Shown: positions 23,741 to 30,755, counted from the first letter of the stretch. The stretch is DNA of 32,908 bases from Actinomycetes bacterium (GCA_025964575.1 JAOPYO010000251.1:1-32908); one strand, 5' to 3'. Program-made: numbers and translations. The notes: generated by a model from the sequence alone, not told the origin.

Positions 23741-23950
23741 ATGACAACAAACACCCCGGCCGCCGAGGTCGGCGTCCTCCTCGCACGCGCCGGCCTGCCC
23801 GCCGGCGAGCCGCAGATCGCCATGCTCGCGGCCGGATACGATCTGCAGAACACCGGTATCGCGATGCTCTACGCCGTGCCCGAAGCCCGCTACGCCGACC
23901 CTGCCCTCCGTTTCCGCGCCGATGCCCGCATCGTCGACTGGTCCGAGTGA
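23741..23950 (+). CDS. Small GatC/AtzG-like amidase partner (tentative)
   Basis: This 69-residue protein follows the amidase by 26 bases behind AGGGAGAGACC. It has a predicted helix LLARAGLPAGEPQIAMLAAG, then a second helix, then the short ending PEARYADPALRFRADARI. Small acidic helical proteins with a proline-rich C-terminal arm (E..PAL.F.A) accompany amidases of the AtzE type (AtzG) and GatA (GatC), where the arm wraps round the large subunit. The match is in size, position and ending; overall identity is not judged. Residues 60-69 may be extra. Confidence 0.5.
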   Translation: MTTNTPAAEVGVLLARAGLPAGEPQIAMLAAGYDLQNTGIAMLYAVPEARYADPALRFRADARIVDWSE

Positions 23951-24027
23951 GACACCCCTCGGGGAACGCCTGCGGGCTTTCGTGCCCGGTCACTGCCCAG
24001 GCTGGCCCGGGTCCTGGGAGGGCAGTC

Positions 24028-24176
24028 ATGAGGAATTACGGCCCGGAACATCCCGAAACCTATGTGAGCCATGCCTTCCCGGAGACACCTTCGACACCGG
24101 CGAGGTGCTGCTGAACTACGCGGTCGCCGGGTCCGCCGATCTGCCCGTGCTGCCGTTTTGGTGCCGTTGGTTGTGA
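24028..24176 (+). pseudogene. Truncated and frameshifted alpha/beta-hydrolase N-terminus
   Basis: ATG 24028 behind GGGAGGG (24016-24022) begins MRNYGPEHPETYVSHAFPE and then reads to an early stop. In the next frame, from about 24087, the sequence continues TFDTGEVLLNYAVAGSADLP. Together these form the beginning of an alpha/beta-hydrolase: the first strand and the approach to the oxyanion loop. So one base has been lost or gained near 24086. After DLPVL the hydrolase similarity ends, and about 40 bases later comes the IS630 left end at 24197. Both a frameshift and a large 3-prime deletion have destroyed the gene. Confidence 0.6.
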
Positions 24177-24196
24177 TGGGCGCTTCTAATCGGCTA

Positions 24197-24227
24197 GTGC
24201 AGCGCCGCGTTGATCCTTCGGGGGTTC
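24197..24227 (+). repeat. Left terminal inverted repeat of the IS630 element
   Basis: The tip reads GTGCAGCGCC and runs to a G-run plus TTC at 24227. It pairs with 25745-25775 in inverted orientation with two mismatches, at positions 2 and 8 of the repeat. Its first 29 bases are identical to the inverted relic tip at 27639-27667. Confidence 0.9.
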
Positions 24228-24240
24228 GGTCGTCGTCCGG

Positions 24241-24576
24241 TCATGCCTCGGGCGGGTCCCCGAGGTAGAGGCCGCAGGCGCAGTCCAGGGCTTGTTCGGG
24301 GGTGCCGAACGGCAGGCCGGTGGGCAGGATGTTGTCCTCGTAGCGTTCGCCGCTGTAGGTGAACAGGGCGAAGCCCCACATCTCCGGGTGGCCGGTGTCG
24401 CGCAGGCGGCACAGCTGCAACTGGTCGCCGTCGTCCAGGACGGCGTCGATGTAGGCGAACTTCGCCCGGTAGCGGACGGTGACCTCGGTGATCTGCGGCC
24501 AGCGTTTGGCGTGCTCGGTCAGACGGCGGTGCAGCTCGGTGGTTTTGGCCTGGGTCGGGCTCGGCATGCGGTCCAT
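24241..24576 (-). CDS. IS630 passenger hypothetical protein
   Basis: This 111-residue protein lies divergent from the transposase inside the IS. It is rich in Leu, aromatic and acidic residues. Conserved-looking stretches are YIDAVLDDGDQLQLCRLRDT, EMWGFALFTYSGERYED, and LPTGLPFGTPEQALDCACGL followed by YLGDPP. I do not know its function. A decayed copy of its C-terminus sits at 27575-27636, also attached to an IS tip, which shows that it travels with the element. ATG 24567 (residue 4) is an alternative start. It may be an accessory or regulatory protein of transposition, but nothing in the sequence shows this. Confidence 0.65.
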   Translation of the reverse strand: MDRMPSPTQAKTTELHRRLTEHAKRWPQITEVTVRYRAKFAYIDAVLDDGDQLQLCRLRDTGHPEMWGFALFTYSGERYEDNILPTGLPFGTPEQALDCACGLYLGDPPEA

Positions 24577-24678
24577 CTTGCCGCAGCCGCCCAGTCGAAC
24601 GACTGCGGGCGTGCTGTTCGCGCGCCCGGCGGTTCCCGGTGGATGATCAGCGGGTCATCATGCTGATTCTCTCTCGGG

Positions 24679-25746
24679 GTGGCCGTGGCGCTGGCGAGTC
24701 CGTTCGTTGTCGTGCTCGATGAAAAGCAGCGCGCCGAGTTGGAACGCCTGGCGGTCTCCCGGACCGCGCCGGCCGGGAGGACCGTCCGGGTCAGGGCGTT
24801 GCTGGCTGCCGCCGACGGCGAGTCCAACGCGGCCATCGCCCGGTCGCTGCACCGGCACGTGGACACGGTCCGCACCTGGCGCAAGCGGTTCGCCGCCGAG
24901 GGCATGGCCGCGCTGGCCGAACGTCCCCGGCCCCGTGGCCGTCCCCGGTTCGACCCCGAGCAGCGGCTGAAAGTGATCGCGGCGGCCACTGCCGTCCCGC
25001 CGGGCGCCGACACCGCCTGGAGCCACCGGCTGTTGGCCGAACACCTATCGGAGCTGGGGATCTCGGCCTCGCAGATCGGCCGGATCCTCGGCAGCGCTGA
25101 TCTGAAACCGCACCTGGTGCGCGGCTGGCTGACCCGCCCGGCCGACCCGGAGTTCTTCGACAAGGCCGCCGGCGTCTGCGCGCTCTACCGGATCTGCCCG
25201 CCGAACGCGGTCGTGTTGTCGATCGACGAGAAGACTGGGATCACCGCCCGCTCCCGCAAGCACCCCGACCGGCCCGGCGGCCCCGGACAGCGCACCCGCC
25301 GGGAGTTCGAATACGTGCGCCACGGCACCGTGTCCATCATCGCCGCCCTGGACGTCCACACCGGCCAGGTCCTCACCGAGACCATCGCCCGCAACGACTC
25401 CGACACCTTCATCAGGTTCCTGCGGCTGCTCGACTCCACCATCCCCGCAGGCCAAGACATCCACCTGGTCATGGACAACGGGTCCTCACACACCTCGAAG
25501 AAGACCCGCACCTGGCTGGCCGCGCACCCGTGTTTCCACGTCCACCACACGCCCAAGCATGCCTCATGGCTGAACCAGGTGGAGATCTTCTTTTCGACGC
25601 TGACTCGGCGTGTCCTGCGCCGAGGCCAGTTCACCAGCCGCGACGAACTCGCCGAACACATCGACGAGTTCGTCCTGGCCTACGACCAGACCGACGCCAA
25701 GCCCTACCGCTGGACCTACGATGGCACCCCACTCAAAGCCGCCTGA
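24679..25746 (+). CDS. IS630-family transposase
   Basis: This 355-residue transposase has two N-terminal helix-turn-helix parts: RVRALLAAADGESNAAIARS then HRHVDTVRTWRKRF, and SQIGRILGSADLKPHLVRGW. The RNase H-like DDE domain follows, with Asp183 (SIDEKTG), Asp266 (MDNGSSH) and Glu302 (SWLNQVEIFFSTL). The D-to-E gap of 35 residues is the IS630 value. The end KPYRWTYDG is also typical. GTG 24679 or GTG 24685 is the start; no strong ribosome binding site is seen. The frame is intact. Confidence 0.93.
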   Translation: MAVALASPFVVVLDEKQRAELERLAVSRTAPAGRTVRVRALLAAADGESNAAIARSLHRHVDTVRTWRKRFAAEGMAALAERPRPRGRPRFDPEQRLKVIAAATAVPPGADTAWSHRLLAEHLSELGISASQIGRILGSADLKPHLVRGWLTRPADPEFFDKAAGVCALYRICPPNAVVLSIDEKTGITARSRKHPDRPGGPGQRTRREFEYVRHGTVSIIAALDVHTGQVLTETIARNDSDTFIRFLRLLDSTIPAGQDIHLVMDNGSSHTSKKTRTWLAAHPCFHVHHTPKHASWLNQVEIFFSTLTRRVLRRGQFTSRDELAEHIDEFVLAYDQTDAKPYRWTYDGTPLKAA

Positions 25747-25775
25747 ACCCCCGAAGGATCAACGCGGTGCTGCGC
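25745..25775 (-). repeat. Right terminal inverted repeat of the IS630 element
   Basis: This is the inverted partner of 24197-24227, 29 of 31 bases identical. The transposase stop codon TGA (25744-25746) overlaps its inner edge. Its outer tip, C at 25775 plus the TA duplication, forms the CTA that reads as TAG stop for the RibD-like gene on the minus strand. Confidence 0.9.
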
Positions 25776-26353
25776 TAGACCTTCGGGACAAGCTCGTAGG
25801 TGAGGAAGGCGAGGCCGGCACCGACGGTCCGCGAGCTGAGCAGCCGCATCGGCTTCATGGCACTGGTCTCGCCGAAGAGCCGCTCACCGGCCCCGAGCAC
25901 GACCGGGAAGACAGTCAGCCGCACCTCGTCGACCAGGTCGTTCTCGAACAGCGTGTGGGCGAGCTGGTAGCTGGCGTAGACGACGATGTCCCCGTCCACC
26001 TCCTTCTTCAGCTTCGTGACCTCTTCCACCACGTCGCCCTTCAGGACCTTCCCGTTACCCCACCGCGGCTGTTCGAGGGTCGAGGACACGACGTATTTGG
26101 GCAGGCTCTTCAGCCTTTCCGCCCACGCACCGGGCCGGTCGTTCCACCGCGACGCGAACCACTCGTCAGTCTTCCGGCCCAGCAGCAGGGCCTCGGTTCC
26201 GCGCGCCTCTTCGAACGAGATCTCGCCCCACTCTTCGAGGTCCTTGCCCCCGAACCGGCCGAACCAGCCACCATGGTCGAAGCCCTCCTCCCCGGTCGGG
26301 TCCTGGACCACTCCGTCGAGCGAGACGTTTGTGCTGATCACGATCTTTCCCAT
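25775..26353 (-). CDS. RibD C-terminal/dihydrofolate-reductase-like family protein
   Basis: This 192-residue protein belongs to the small RibD-C/DHFR-fold group. It has KIVISTNVSLDGVVQDP at the start, LLLGRKTDEWFASRW, KYVVSSTLEQP, then GDIVVYASYQLAHTLFENDL and VDEVRLTVFPVVLGAGERLF. These are the standard strands and NADPH-loop positions. It is not a housekeeping folate enzyme. GGAGGAG just upstream of ATG 26353 is a strong ribosome binding site. It diverges from an ECF sigma factor gene; such reductase-sigma pairs are common in actinomycetes and suggest the sigma factor controls it. Its stop TAG is formed at the IS630 junction. Confidence 0.85.
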   Translation of the reverse strand: MGKIVISTNVSLDGVVQDPTGEEGFDHGGWFGRFGGKDLEEWGEISFEEARGTEALLLGRKTDEWFASRWNDRPGAWAERLKSLPKYVVSSTLEQPRWGNGKVLKGDVVEEVTKLKKEVDGDIVVYASYQLAHTLFENDLVDEVRLTVFPVVLGAGERLFGETSAMKPMRLLSSRTVGAGLAFLTYELVPKV

Positions 26354-26422
26354 TTCGGTTCTCCTCCATCGGTGTCGGCGGCGTTATCGGTCGCCACGGA
26401 TGTAGACACCAGGCCATCGGGA

Positions 26423-26449
26423 AAGGGGGCGCCGGGAAACCGCCCCCTT
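26423..26449. promoter_or_regulatory. Inverted repeat in the RibD-sigma divergent promoter
   Basis: AAGGGGGCG at 26423-26431 and CGCCCCCTT at 26441-26449 are perfect 9-base arms round a 9-base spacer CCGGGAAAC. The spacer contains GGAAAC, similar to many ECF -35 elements, but no matching -10 is evident. It could be an operator or a structured leader of the sigma gene. Confidence 0.35.
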
Positions 26450-26524
26450 CGCCCCTCGGCCGGTGTCCATACGGGATGGAAACGCGACCAGGCGCAGGAA
26501 GAACGGGAAGAGGGTGGCGTGAGC

Positions 26525-27541
26525 ATGGAGACATTGGAGGTCGACCTGATCACGAGGGCGCGGAGCGGGGACGGCGAGGCGTTCCGGGCGCTTACCGAGC
26601 CGTACCGCCGGGAGCTACAGGTGCACTGCTACCGGATGCTCGGATCCTTCCAGGACGCCGAGGACGCCCTCCAGGACACGCTGCTGGCCGCCTGGCAAGG
26701 CCTCGCCGGGTTCCAGGAGCGCGCCTCGCTCCGAACCTGGCTCTACCGGATCGCCACCACCCGGTGCCTCAACGCGCGTCGCGCAGCCGGCCGGCGCCTG
26801 GCCAAGGAGTGGGACGTGCCGAAGGTCGAACCGCCCGAGCCGACCCGCCTTGGCGAGGTCGTGTGGCTCCAGCCCTATCCCGACGCCCTCCTGGAGGGGG
26901 TGGTCGACATGCCGCCCGGCCCGGAGGCCCGCTACGAGCAGACCGAAGCCGTCTCCCTGGCCTTCGTGACCGCCCTACAGGTCCTGCCGCCCCGCCAGCT
27001 CGCCGTCCTCATCCTGCGCGACGTCCTCGGCTTCCCCGCGACCGAGGTGGCCGAGATGCTGGACTCGACCGTCGACTCCGTCAAGAGCGCGCTCAAACGG
27101 GCCCGCTCAGGCCTGCAACTCCGCCAGCGGTCGGCCGCCGACCGCGAACCGCACCCCGCCTCGGGCTCGCGGGCCGAAGACGCGATCGTGGCGAAGTTCG
27201 TCAGCACGTACCAGTCCGCTGATCTCGACGCGCTGCTGGCTCTGCTGACGGACGACGTCTTCATGTCGATGCCGCCGATGCCCTTCGAGTACGAAGGCCT
27301 CGACGCCGCGGCCCGCTTCTTCGGCAGCATCTTCGGCGCGGACCGGCGGTTCGACCTCATGCCGACGCGAGCGAACGGCCAGCCGGCGTGCGGCGCCTAC
27401 GTGCGCGCCCCCGACGGCGTCAGCCACGGGGCCGGCCTGTTCGTCCTCACCTTGGCCGGCGACCAGATCTGTGCCTTGACCCGCTTCGAGAACACCGTGC
27501 TCCCATGGTTCGGGCTACCGCGATCGCTCCCGAGCCGATAA
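26525..27541 (+). CDS. ECF sigma factor with C-terminal SnoaL-like domain
   Basis: This 338-residue sigma-70 family protein has region 2 at about 10-80 (FRALTEPYRRELQVHCYRML, AEDALQDTLLAAWQGL, RTWLYRIATTRCLN). Region 4 lies at about 150-200 (LQVLPPRQLAVLILRDVLGF, STVDSVKSALKRARSG). A SnoaL/NTF2-like tail of about 125 residues follows (YQSADLDALLALLTDDVFMS). Sigma factors of this type lack a classical anti-sigma; the NTF2-like tail regulates them in cis. The start is ATG 26525; GTG 26519 two codons earlier is equally close to AGAGGG. It faces away from the RibD-like gene. The IS relic begins right after its stop. Confidence 0.87.
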   Translation: METLEVDLITRARSGDGEAFRALTEPYRRELQVHCYRMLGSFQDAEDALQDTLLAAWQGLAGFQERASLRTWLYRIATTRCLNARRAAGRRLAKEWDVPKVEPPEPTRLGEVVWLQPYPDALLEGVVDMPPGPEARYEQTEAVSLAFVTALQVLPPRQLAVLILRDVLGFPATEVAEMLDSTVDSVKSALKRARSGLQLRQRSAADREPHPASGSRAEDAIVAKFVSTYQSADLDALLALLTDDVFMSMPPMPFEYEGLDAAARFFGSIFGADRRFDLMPTRANGQPACGAYVRAPDGVSHGAGLFVLTLAGDQICALTRFENTVLPWFGLPRSLPSR

Positions 27542-27574
27542 CTAGCTTCCGAACAGCCCGGCCACCCGCTGGCT

Positions 27575-27667
27575 ACACCCGAACAAGCCCCGGACTGCGC
27601 CGCCGGACCCTACCTCGGCGACCCACCCCACGACTCAGACCCCCGAAGGATCAACGCGGCGCTGCAC
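27575..27667 (-). repeat. Relic of a second IS630 left end, inverted
   Basis: The last 29 bases (27639-27667) are identical to the left tip of the complete IS at 24197, in opposite orientation, and are followed by TA at 27668-27669. Inside, 27575-27636 codes on the plus strand for TPEQAPDCAAGPYLGDPP, a diverged form of the passenger C-terminus TPEQALDCACGLYLGDPP. No transposase remains. So this is the end of an older related element, not a duplicate of the complete IS. Confidence 0.75.
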
Positions 27668-28306
27668 TAGGTGTGATGGGTTGCTCAGCCCGTGACGGAT
27701 CAGAGACTGGGCGGTGCGTACCACCGAGTCGAGTGAGTCTCGTCGGGGGTTCCACCATTCTGCGGCCCAGTTGAGGGCACCGATCACCAAGCGCTGGGCG
27801 ATGCGCGCGTCGAGGTCGGATCGAAGGTCGCCGGTTGTCTCGGCGTCTTGGATGAGCTTGCGCCACAACGCGCCGTACTTGGCGTCTTCGGCGAGTTGCC
27901 GGGTGCGGATCTCCTCGGGAACCTGGCCCGAGTTGCGGATCACCGCGGTGGCGAAGTCGGAGAGCTGCAAGGCCACGTGAAGGTGGGCTTCCACTGCGGC
28001 GCTGATGCGATCCATGGGCGGAGTGTCGGTGGGAAGGCCGTCGAGGATCTCGGCGACGTGCTCGTGCAGGCGCTGGACGCCGACCCACATGACCTCTTCG
28101 ATGAGGTCTTCCCTGGAGGGCCAGTAGTAGTAGATCGCCGGTGCCTGCAATTGCGCTTGGTCGGCGATGTCGCCCAGGCGGGTCCCCGAGTAGCCCTTGC
28201 GGCTGAGTACGTGAGCCGCCGCGTCGAGGATGCGCTCGCGGGTGCGGCTGGACTTCGGGCCGGGGCTGTCCTTGGGGGTCGCTTTAATGGTGGCTTTCCT
28301 GGGCAC
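27635..28306 (-). CDS. TetR-family regulator with IS-derived C-terminus
   Basis: This 223-residue TetR protein has a helix-turn-helix at about 22-70: RERILDAAAHVLSRKGYSGT, RLGDIADQAQLQAPAIYYYW, PSREDLIEEV. The C-terminal ligand domain ends naturally near AQSLIRHGLSNPSHL. The last residues (VQRRVDPSGV) and the stop are read from the IS relic tip at 27639-27667. Lacking the relic, the reading frame would have stopped elsewhere, so the tail is an acquired extension. The fold should tolerate it. It lies 57 bases after the MBL-fold gene on the same strand and may regulate that gene and the crotonase relic. Confidence 0.85.
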   Translation of the reverse strand: MPRKATIKATPKDSPGPKSSRTRERILDAAAHVLSRKGYSGTRLGDIADQAQLQAPAIYYYWPSREDLIEEVMWVGVQRLHEHVAEILDGLPTDTPPMDRISAAVEAHLHVALQLSDFATAVIRNSGQVPEEIRTRQLAEDAKYGALWRKLIQDAETTGDLRSDLDARIAQRLVIGALNWAAEWWNPRRDSLDSVVRTAQSLIRHGLSNPSHLVQRRVDPSGV

Positions 28307-28363
28307 GGACCGATCATACGGCGCGGGCTGGCCGCTGGACCGTGCCCTTGTCGGCCGACGATC

Positions 28364-29392
28364 TCAGCCCGGAAGGTAGACGCGGACGCCGTCGGCCTCG
28401 GCGGCGGTGAGCGCTCCCTGGTCGGCCAGCACGTCGAGGTGGGCGTCGGTCTCCAGCACGGCGAGCATCTGGCTGAACAGATCAAGGTCGTCGAGCCTGC
28501 GCCGCCGACGCGTCCACGGCAGGGCGCGGGCCACCTCGAAGGCGGTCCCCGCCCCGGCCCGGACCTCGTGGGCGCAGGCGTCCAGCCTCTCCTCGTGGTG
28601 GGTGAGCAGCTCCTCGACACGGGTGTGCACACTGTGGGTGACCGGGCCGTGGGCGGGCAGGAGCAGGGTGTCGGGGAGGTCCCGGACCAGCCGCAGGGAA
28701 GCCAGGTAGCTGCGCAGCGGCTTGGGCTCGGGAACAGTCTCCAGCCCGAGCGACGGGGTGATGTGCGGGAGCACATGGTCACCGGCGAACAGCAGCCCCG
28801 CGGCGGCATCGCGCAGCACGATGTGCCCGCTGGTGTGTCCCGGGGTGGCGAATACGTCGAGCCCGCGTGGCCCGAGCGCGATTCTTTCGCCGTGGTCCAG
28901 CCAGGCGTCGGGGAGTGAGTGCGGCATGTCCCAGTCGGACTGTGGGACCTCCATGGTGGCGATACGGTGCGCCAGCTCCGAGGCGCCGCAGCGCAGCAGC
29001 AACTCGGCCTGGCGTGGATGGAGCCCGTTGGCCGGGTCGTGCGCCTCGATCGAAGGCCGTTCGCCCCGGCCGATCCGCACTCGGGCGCCGAAGGCGTTCC
29101 GCAGCGCGAGCGCCTGCGAATAGTGGTCCCAGTGGGCATGCGTCACCAGTACGTGGGCGATGTCCTCGAGCCGGTGGCCGAGCGTGCGCAGCGCTGCCTC
29201 CAAAACCTTCTCCGTGTCGGGCATCGCCCATCCCGAGTCGATGATCACCGGACCCTCGGGACTCTCGATCACATAGGCGTTCACCGCGTGCAGGGCGCCG
29301 GAGGGCAGTGGCAGGGGTATCCGATGCACTCCCGGCAGCACCGGATGGGCGCCCGGCTCGGTCCAGTCTTCGGGCTGCTCGGCGATCGTCAC
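28364..29392 (-). CDS. Metallo-beta-lactamase-fold hydrolase
   Basis: This 342-residue protein has the zinc motif THAHWDH with His85, His87, Asp89 and His90. Later come DVFATPGHTSGHIVL, LLFAGDHVLP and a C-terminal LLLPAHGPV carrying the remaining zinc-ligand positions. Residues about 270-340 form a helical tail typical of the glyoxalase II-like/LACTB2-like branch. GTG 29392 is chosen, with AGAGGAG 7 bases upstream. The neighbouring TetR gene and crotonase relic suggest a CoA-thioester or lactone hydrolase in a lipid or aromatic pathway; this is inference. Confidence 0.85.
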   Translation of the reverse strand: MTIAEQPEDWTEPGAHPVLPGVHRIPLPLPSGALHAVNAYVIESPEGPVIIDSGWAMPDTEKVLEAALRTLGHRLEDIAHVLVTHAHWDHYSQALALRNAFGARVRIGRGERPSIEAHDPANGLHPRQAELLLRCGASELAHRIATMEVPQSDWDMPHSLPDAWLDHGERIALGPRGLDVFATPGHTSGHIVLRDAAAGLLFAGDHVLPHITPSLGLETVPEPKPLRSYLASLRLVRDLPDTLLLPAHGPVTHSVHTRVEELLTHHEERLDACAHEVRAGAGTAFEVARALPWTRRRRRLDDLDLFSQMLAVLETDAHLDVLADQGALTAAEADGVRVYLPG

Positions 29393-29446
29393 GCGTCATC
29401 TCCTCTAGCTCATGGTCTCTATGCCGGTGGCTCCATCTATTCTATA

Positions 29447-29464
29447 TTTGAAAGTAAATTCAAA
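29447..29464. promoter_or_regulatory. AT-rich dyad upstream of the MBL-fold gene
   Basis: TTTGAA at 29447-29452 and TTCAAA at 29459-29464 are perfect arms around AGTAAA. The 30-base stretch 29437-29467 is strongly AT-rich against its surroundings, with TATATT-like hexamers. It lies between the divergent MBL gene and the crotonase relic and is a candidate operator for the TetR protein at 27635. Confidence 0.5.
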
Positions 29465-29482
29465 AATCCTGGGGGTGGCTCC

Positions 29483-29590
29483 GTGCCTGAACACGTCGAT
29501 CAGAGTGACTGCGTCCTTGTTGCGGACCAGGGGTCCGTACGAGTGCTGACCCTGAACCGGCCACGCCCCCGCAACGCCATCACGAGAACC
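29483..29590 (+). pseudogene. N-terminal relic of an enoyl-CoA hydratase/isomerase
   Basis: GTG 29483 behind GGGGGTGG begins VPEHVDQSDCVLVADQGSVR, continuing VLTLNRPRPRNAI. The V.VLTLNRP..RNA pattern is the first strand and turn of crotonase-fold enzymes, which run about 260 residues. After residue 33 similarity stops. It has a proper ribosome binding site and sits next to an operator-like dyad, so it was once a real gene divergent from the MBL hydrolase. Confidence 0.65.
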
Positions 29591-29655
29591 AACGCCGGCT
29601 CATCTCCTTCGACCCATGAGATAGCTGGATCGCCTCGTGCCGTACTTTCACGAGT

Positions 29656-29767
29656 TTGCGGAGCGCTGGCGCTGACGAGCGGCAAAGTCCGGCGGCGGTG
29701 GGCGTCGACGAGACCTTGTGGGTGCGATTGGCGATCCCTCCATCCGTTCGTGCTCGTCAGAAAAGGG
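29656..29767 (+). other. Possible transposase fragment
   Basis: One frame reads RSAGADERQSPAAVGVDETL, then WVRLAIPPSVRARQK. AVGVDET resembles the first catalytic Asp segment of ISL3-like transposases. The similarity is only a few residues long and no inverted repeat is visible. It would explain the cut crotonase gene, but it is weak. Confidence 0.15.
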
Positions 29768-30608
29768 TGAGTGGTTCTGCTGGCATCGGCTCGGGCAGGG
29801 CCTCGATCTCGGGCAGACGAGCCCGTACGTCGTCGTGGAAGCGGCGGGCGAGTGTGAGGGCGTCGGCGTTGTCGGGGGTGTGGATGAAGACGGTGGGCGA
29901 ACGGCCTTCGCGCAGCCAGTCGGTGACCGTGGCGATCCATGGCTGCCAGCCTTCGACCGTCGGCGCGGTGGCGTCCCGGCCCAGGTAACGGACGATCGGG
30001 TGGTCGGTGAGGGCGCGCGAGCGGCGGGGCAGGCGTGGTTTCTTTGTCCAGGCTTCGCGTTCGGCGTCGCTGGTGGGTGGGCTTTGGAAGAGGGTGGTGG
30101 TGTCGAAGGGGATCCATTCGGCGTCGGCGGTGGCGAGGACGCGTTCGAGGCGGTGTTCGGATCGTGGGTCGTCGAAGAAGGCGCGGTGGCGGACTTCGAC
30201 GGCGTAGCTGTACGAGCGGGGGAGGCGGCGGAGGAAGCCGGCCAAGGTGCCGACGTCGGCCGGGGCGAAGGATCCTGGCAGTTGCACCCAGAGGGCGTGG
30301 GCTCGCGGGCCGAGTGGTTCGATCGCGTCCAGGAACGAGCGGAGTTCTTCGTCGGCGCCAGTGAGGCGGTGCTCGTGGGTGATCGACTTGGGGAGCTTGA
30401 CGATGAGGCGGAAGTCGGGGGCGGTCTGCTGTGCCCACGACTCCACGGTGCTCCGCGTTGGCGTCGCGTAGAAAGTGGTGTTGCCCTCGACCGCGTTGCA
30501 CCAGGTCGCGTAGGCTCTCAGGCGCTCCTTGGGAGGGAGCGGGTGGGGCAGGAAACGCCCCTGCCAAGGCGCGTGCGTCCACATAGCGCATCCCACATGA
30601 AGCCTCAT
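29757..30608 (-). CDS. DUF72 (YecE-like) family protein
   Basis: This 283-residue TIM-barrel-like protein has the DUF72 marks: RLHVGCAMWTHAPWQGRFLP, YATWCNAVEGNTTFYATPT, RLIVKLPKSITHEHRL, ALWVQLPGSFAP and AVEVRHRAFF. The function of the family is not established. The start is ATG 30608; the frame continues open to 30692 but those 28 residues are not family-like. It lies divergent from a P-loop kinase with 147 bases between the starts, in which I see no clear operator. Confidence 0.88.
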   Translation of the reverse strand: MRLHVGCAMWTHAPWQGRFLPHPLPPKERLRAYATWCNAVEGNTTFYATPTRSTVESWAQQTAPDFRLIVKLPKSITHEHRLTGADEELRSFLDAIEPLGPRAHALWVQLPGSFAPADVGTLAGFLRRLPRSYSYAVEVRHRAFFDDPRSEHRLERVLATADAEWIPFDTTTLFQSPPTSDAEREAWTKKPRLPRRSRALTDHPIVRYLGRDATAPTVEGWQPWIATVTDWLREGRSPTVFIHTPDNADALTLARRFHDDVRARLPEIEALPEPMPAEPLTLF

Positions 30609-30755
30609 GGAATTCACGCTATCGAAGGTCGGCAACAGGAAAGATCGGTGGATCCTGCCCTTGCCGAAAACCTCATCCGTGTGCGGTGCCATAACTCGTC
30701 CACGGTATCTGAGCTGGCCTTCTATCCTCAGAGCTCATGTCTACGGTGCCGTCGC

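Larger units (their letters stand above)
24197..25775 (+). mobile_element. IS630-family insertion sequence with passenger gene
   Basis: A 1579-bp element is bounded by 31-bp terminal inverted repeats (24197-24227 and 25745-25775) that match at 29 positions. It is flanked by TA on both sides (24195-24196 and 25776-25777), the target duplication expected of the IS630/Tc1 group. It carries a DDE transposase on the plus strand and a divergent 111-residue passenger protein. The ends, the transposase frame and the DDE residues are intact, so it may still be active. Confidence 0.9.

Noticed and set aside
25775..26353. RibD-like protein as a housekeeping dihydrofolate reductase or riboflavin enzyme
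   Set aside because: It lacks a deaminase domain and folate context; it belongs to the broad stand-alone RibD-C group.
24197..27667. Recent composite transposon with two identical IS copies
   Set aside because: The right copy lacks the transposase and its passenger remnant is diverged; only the tip is identical.
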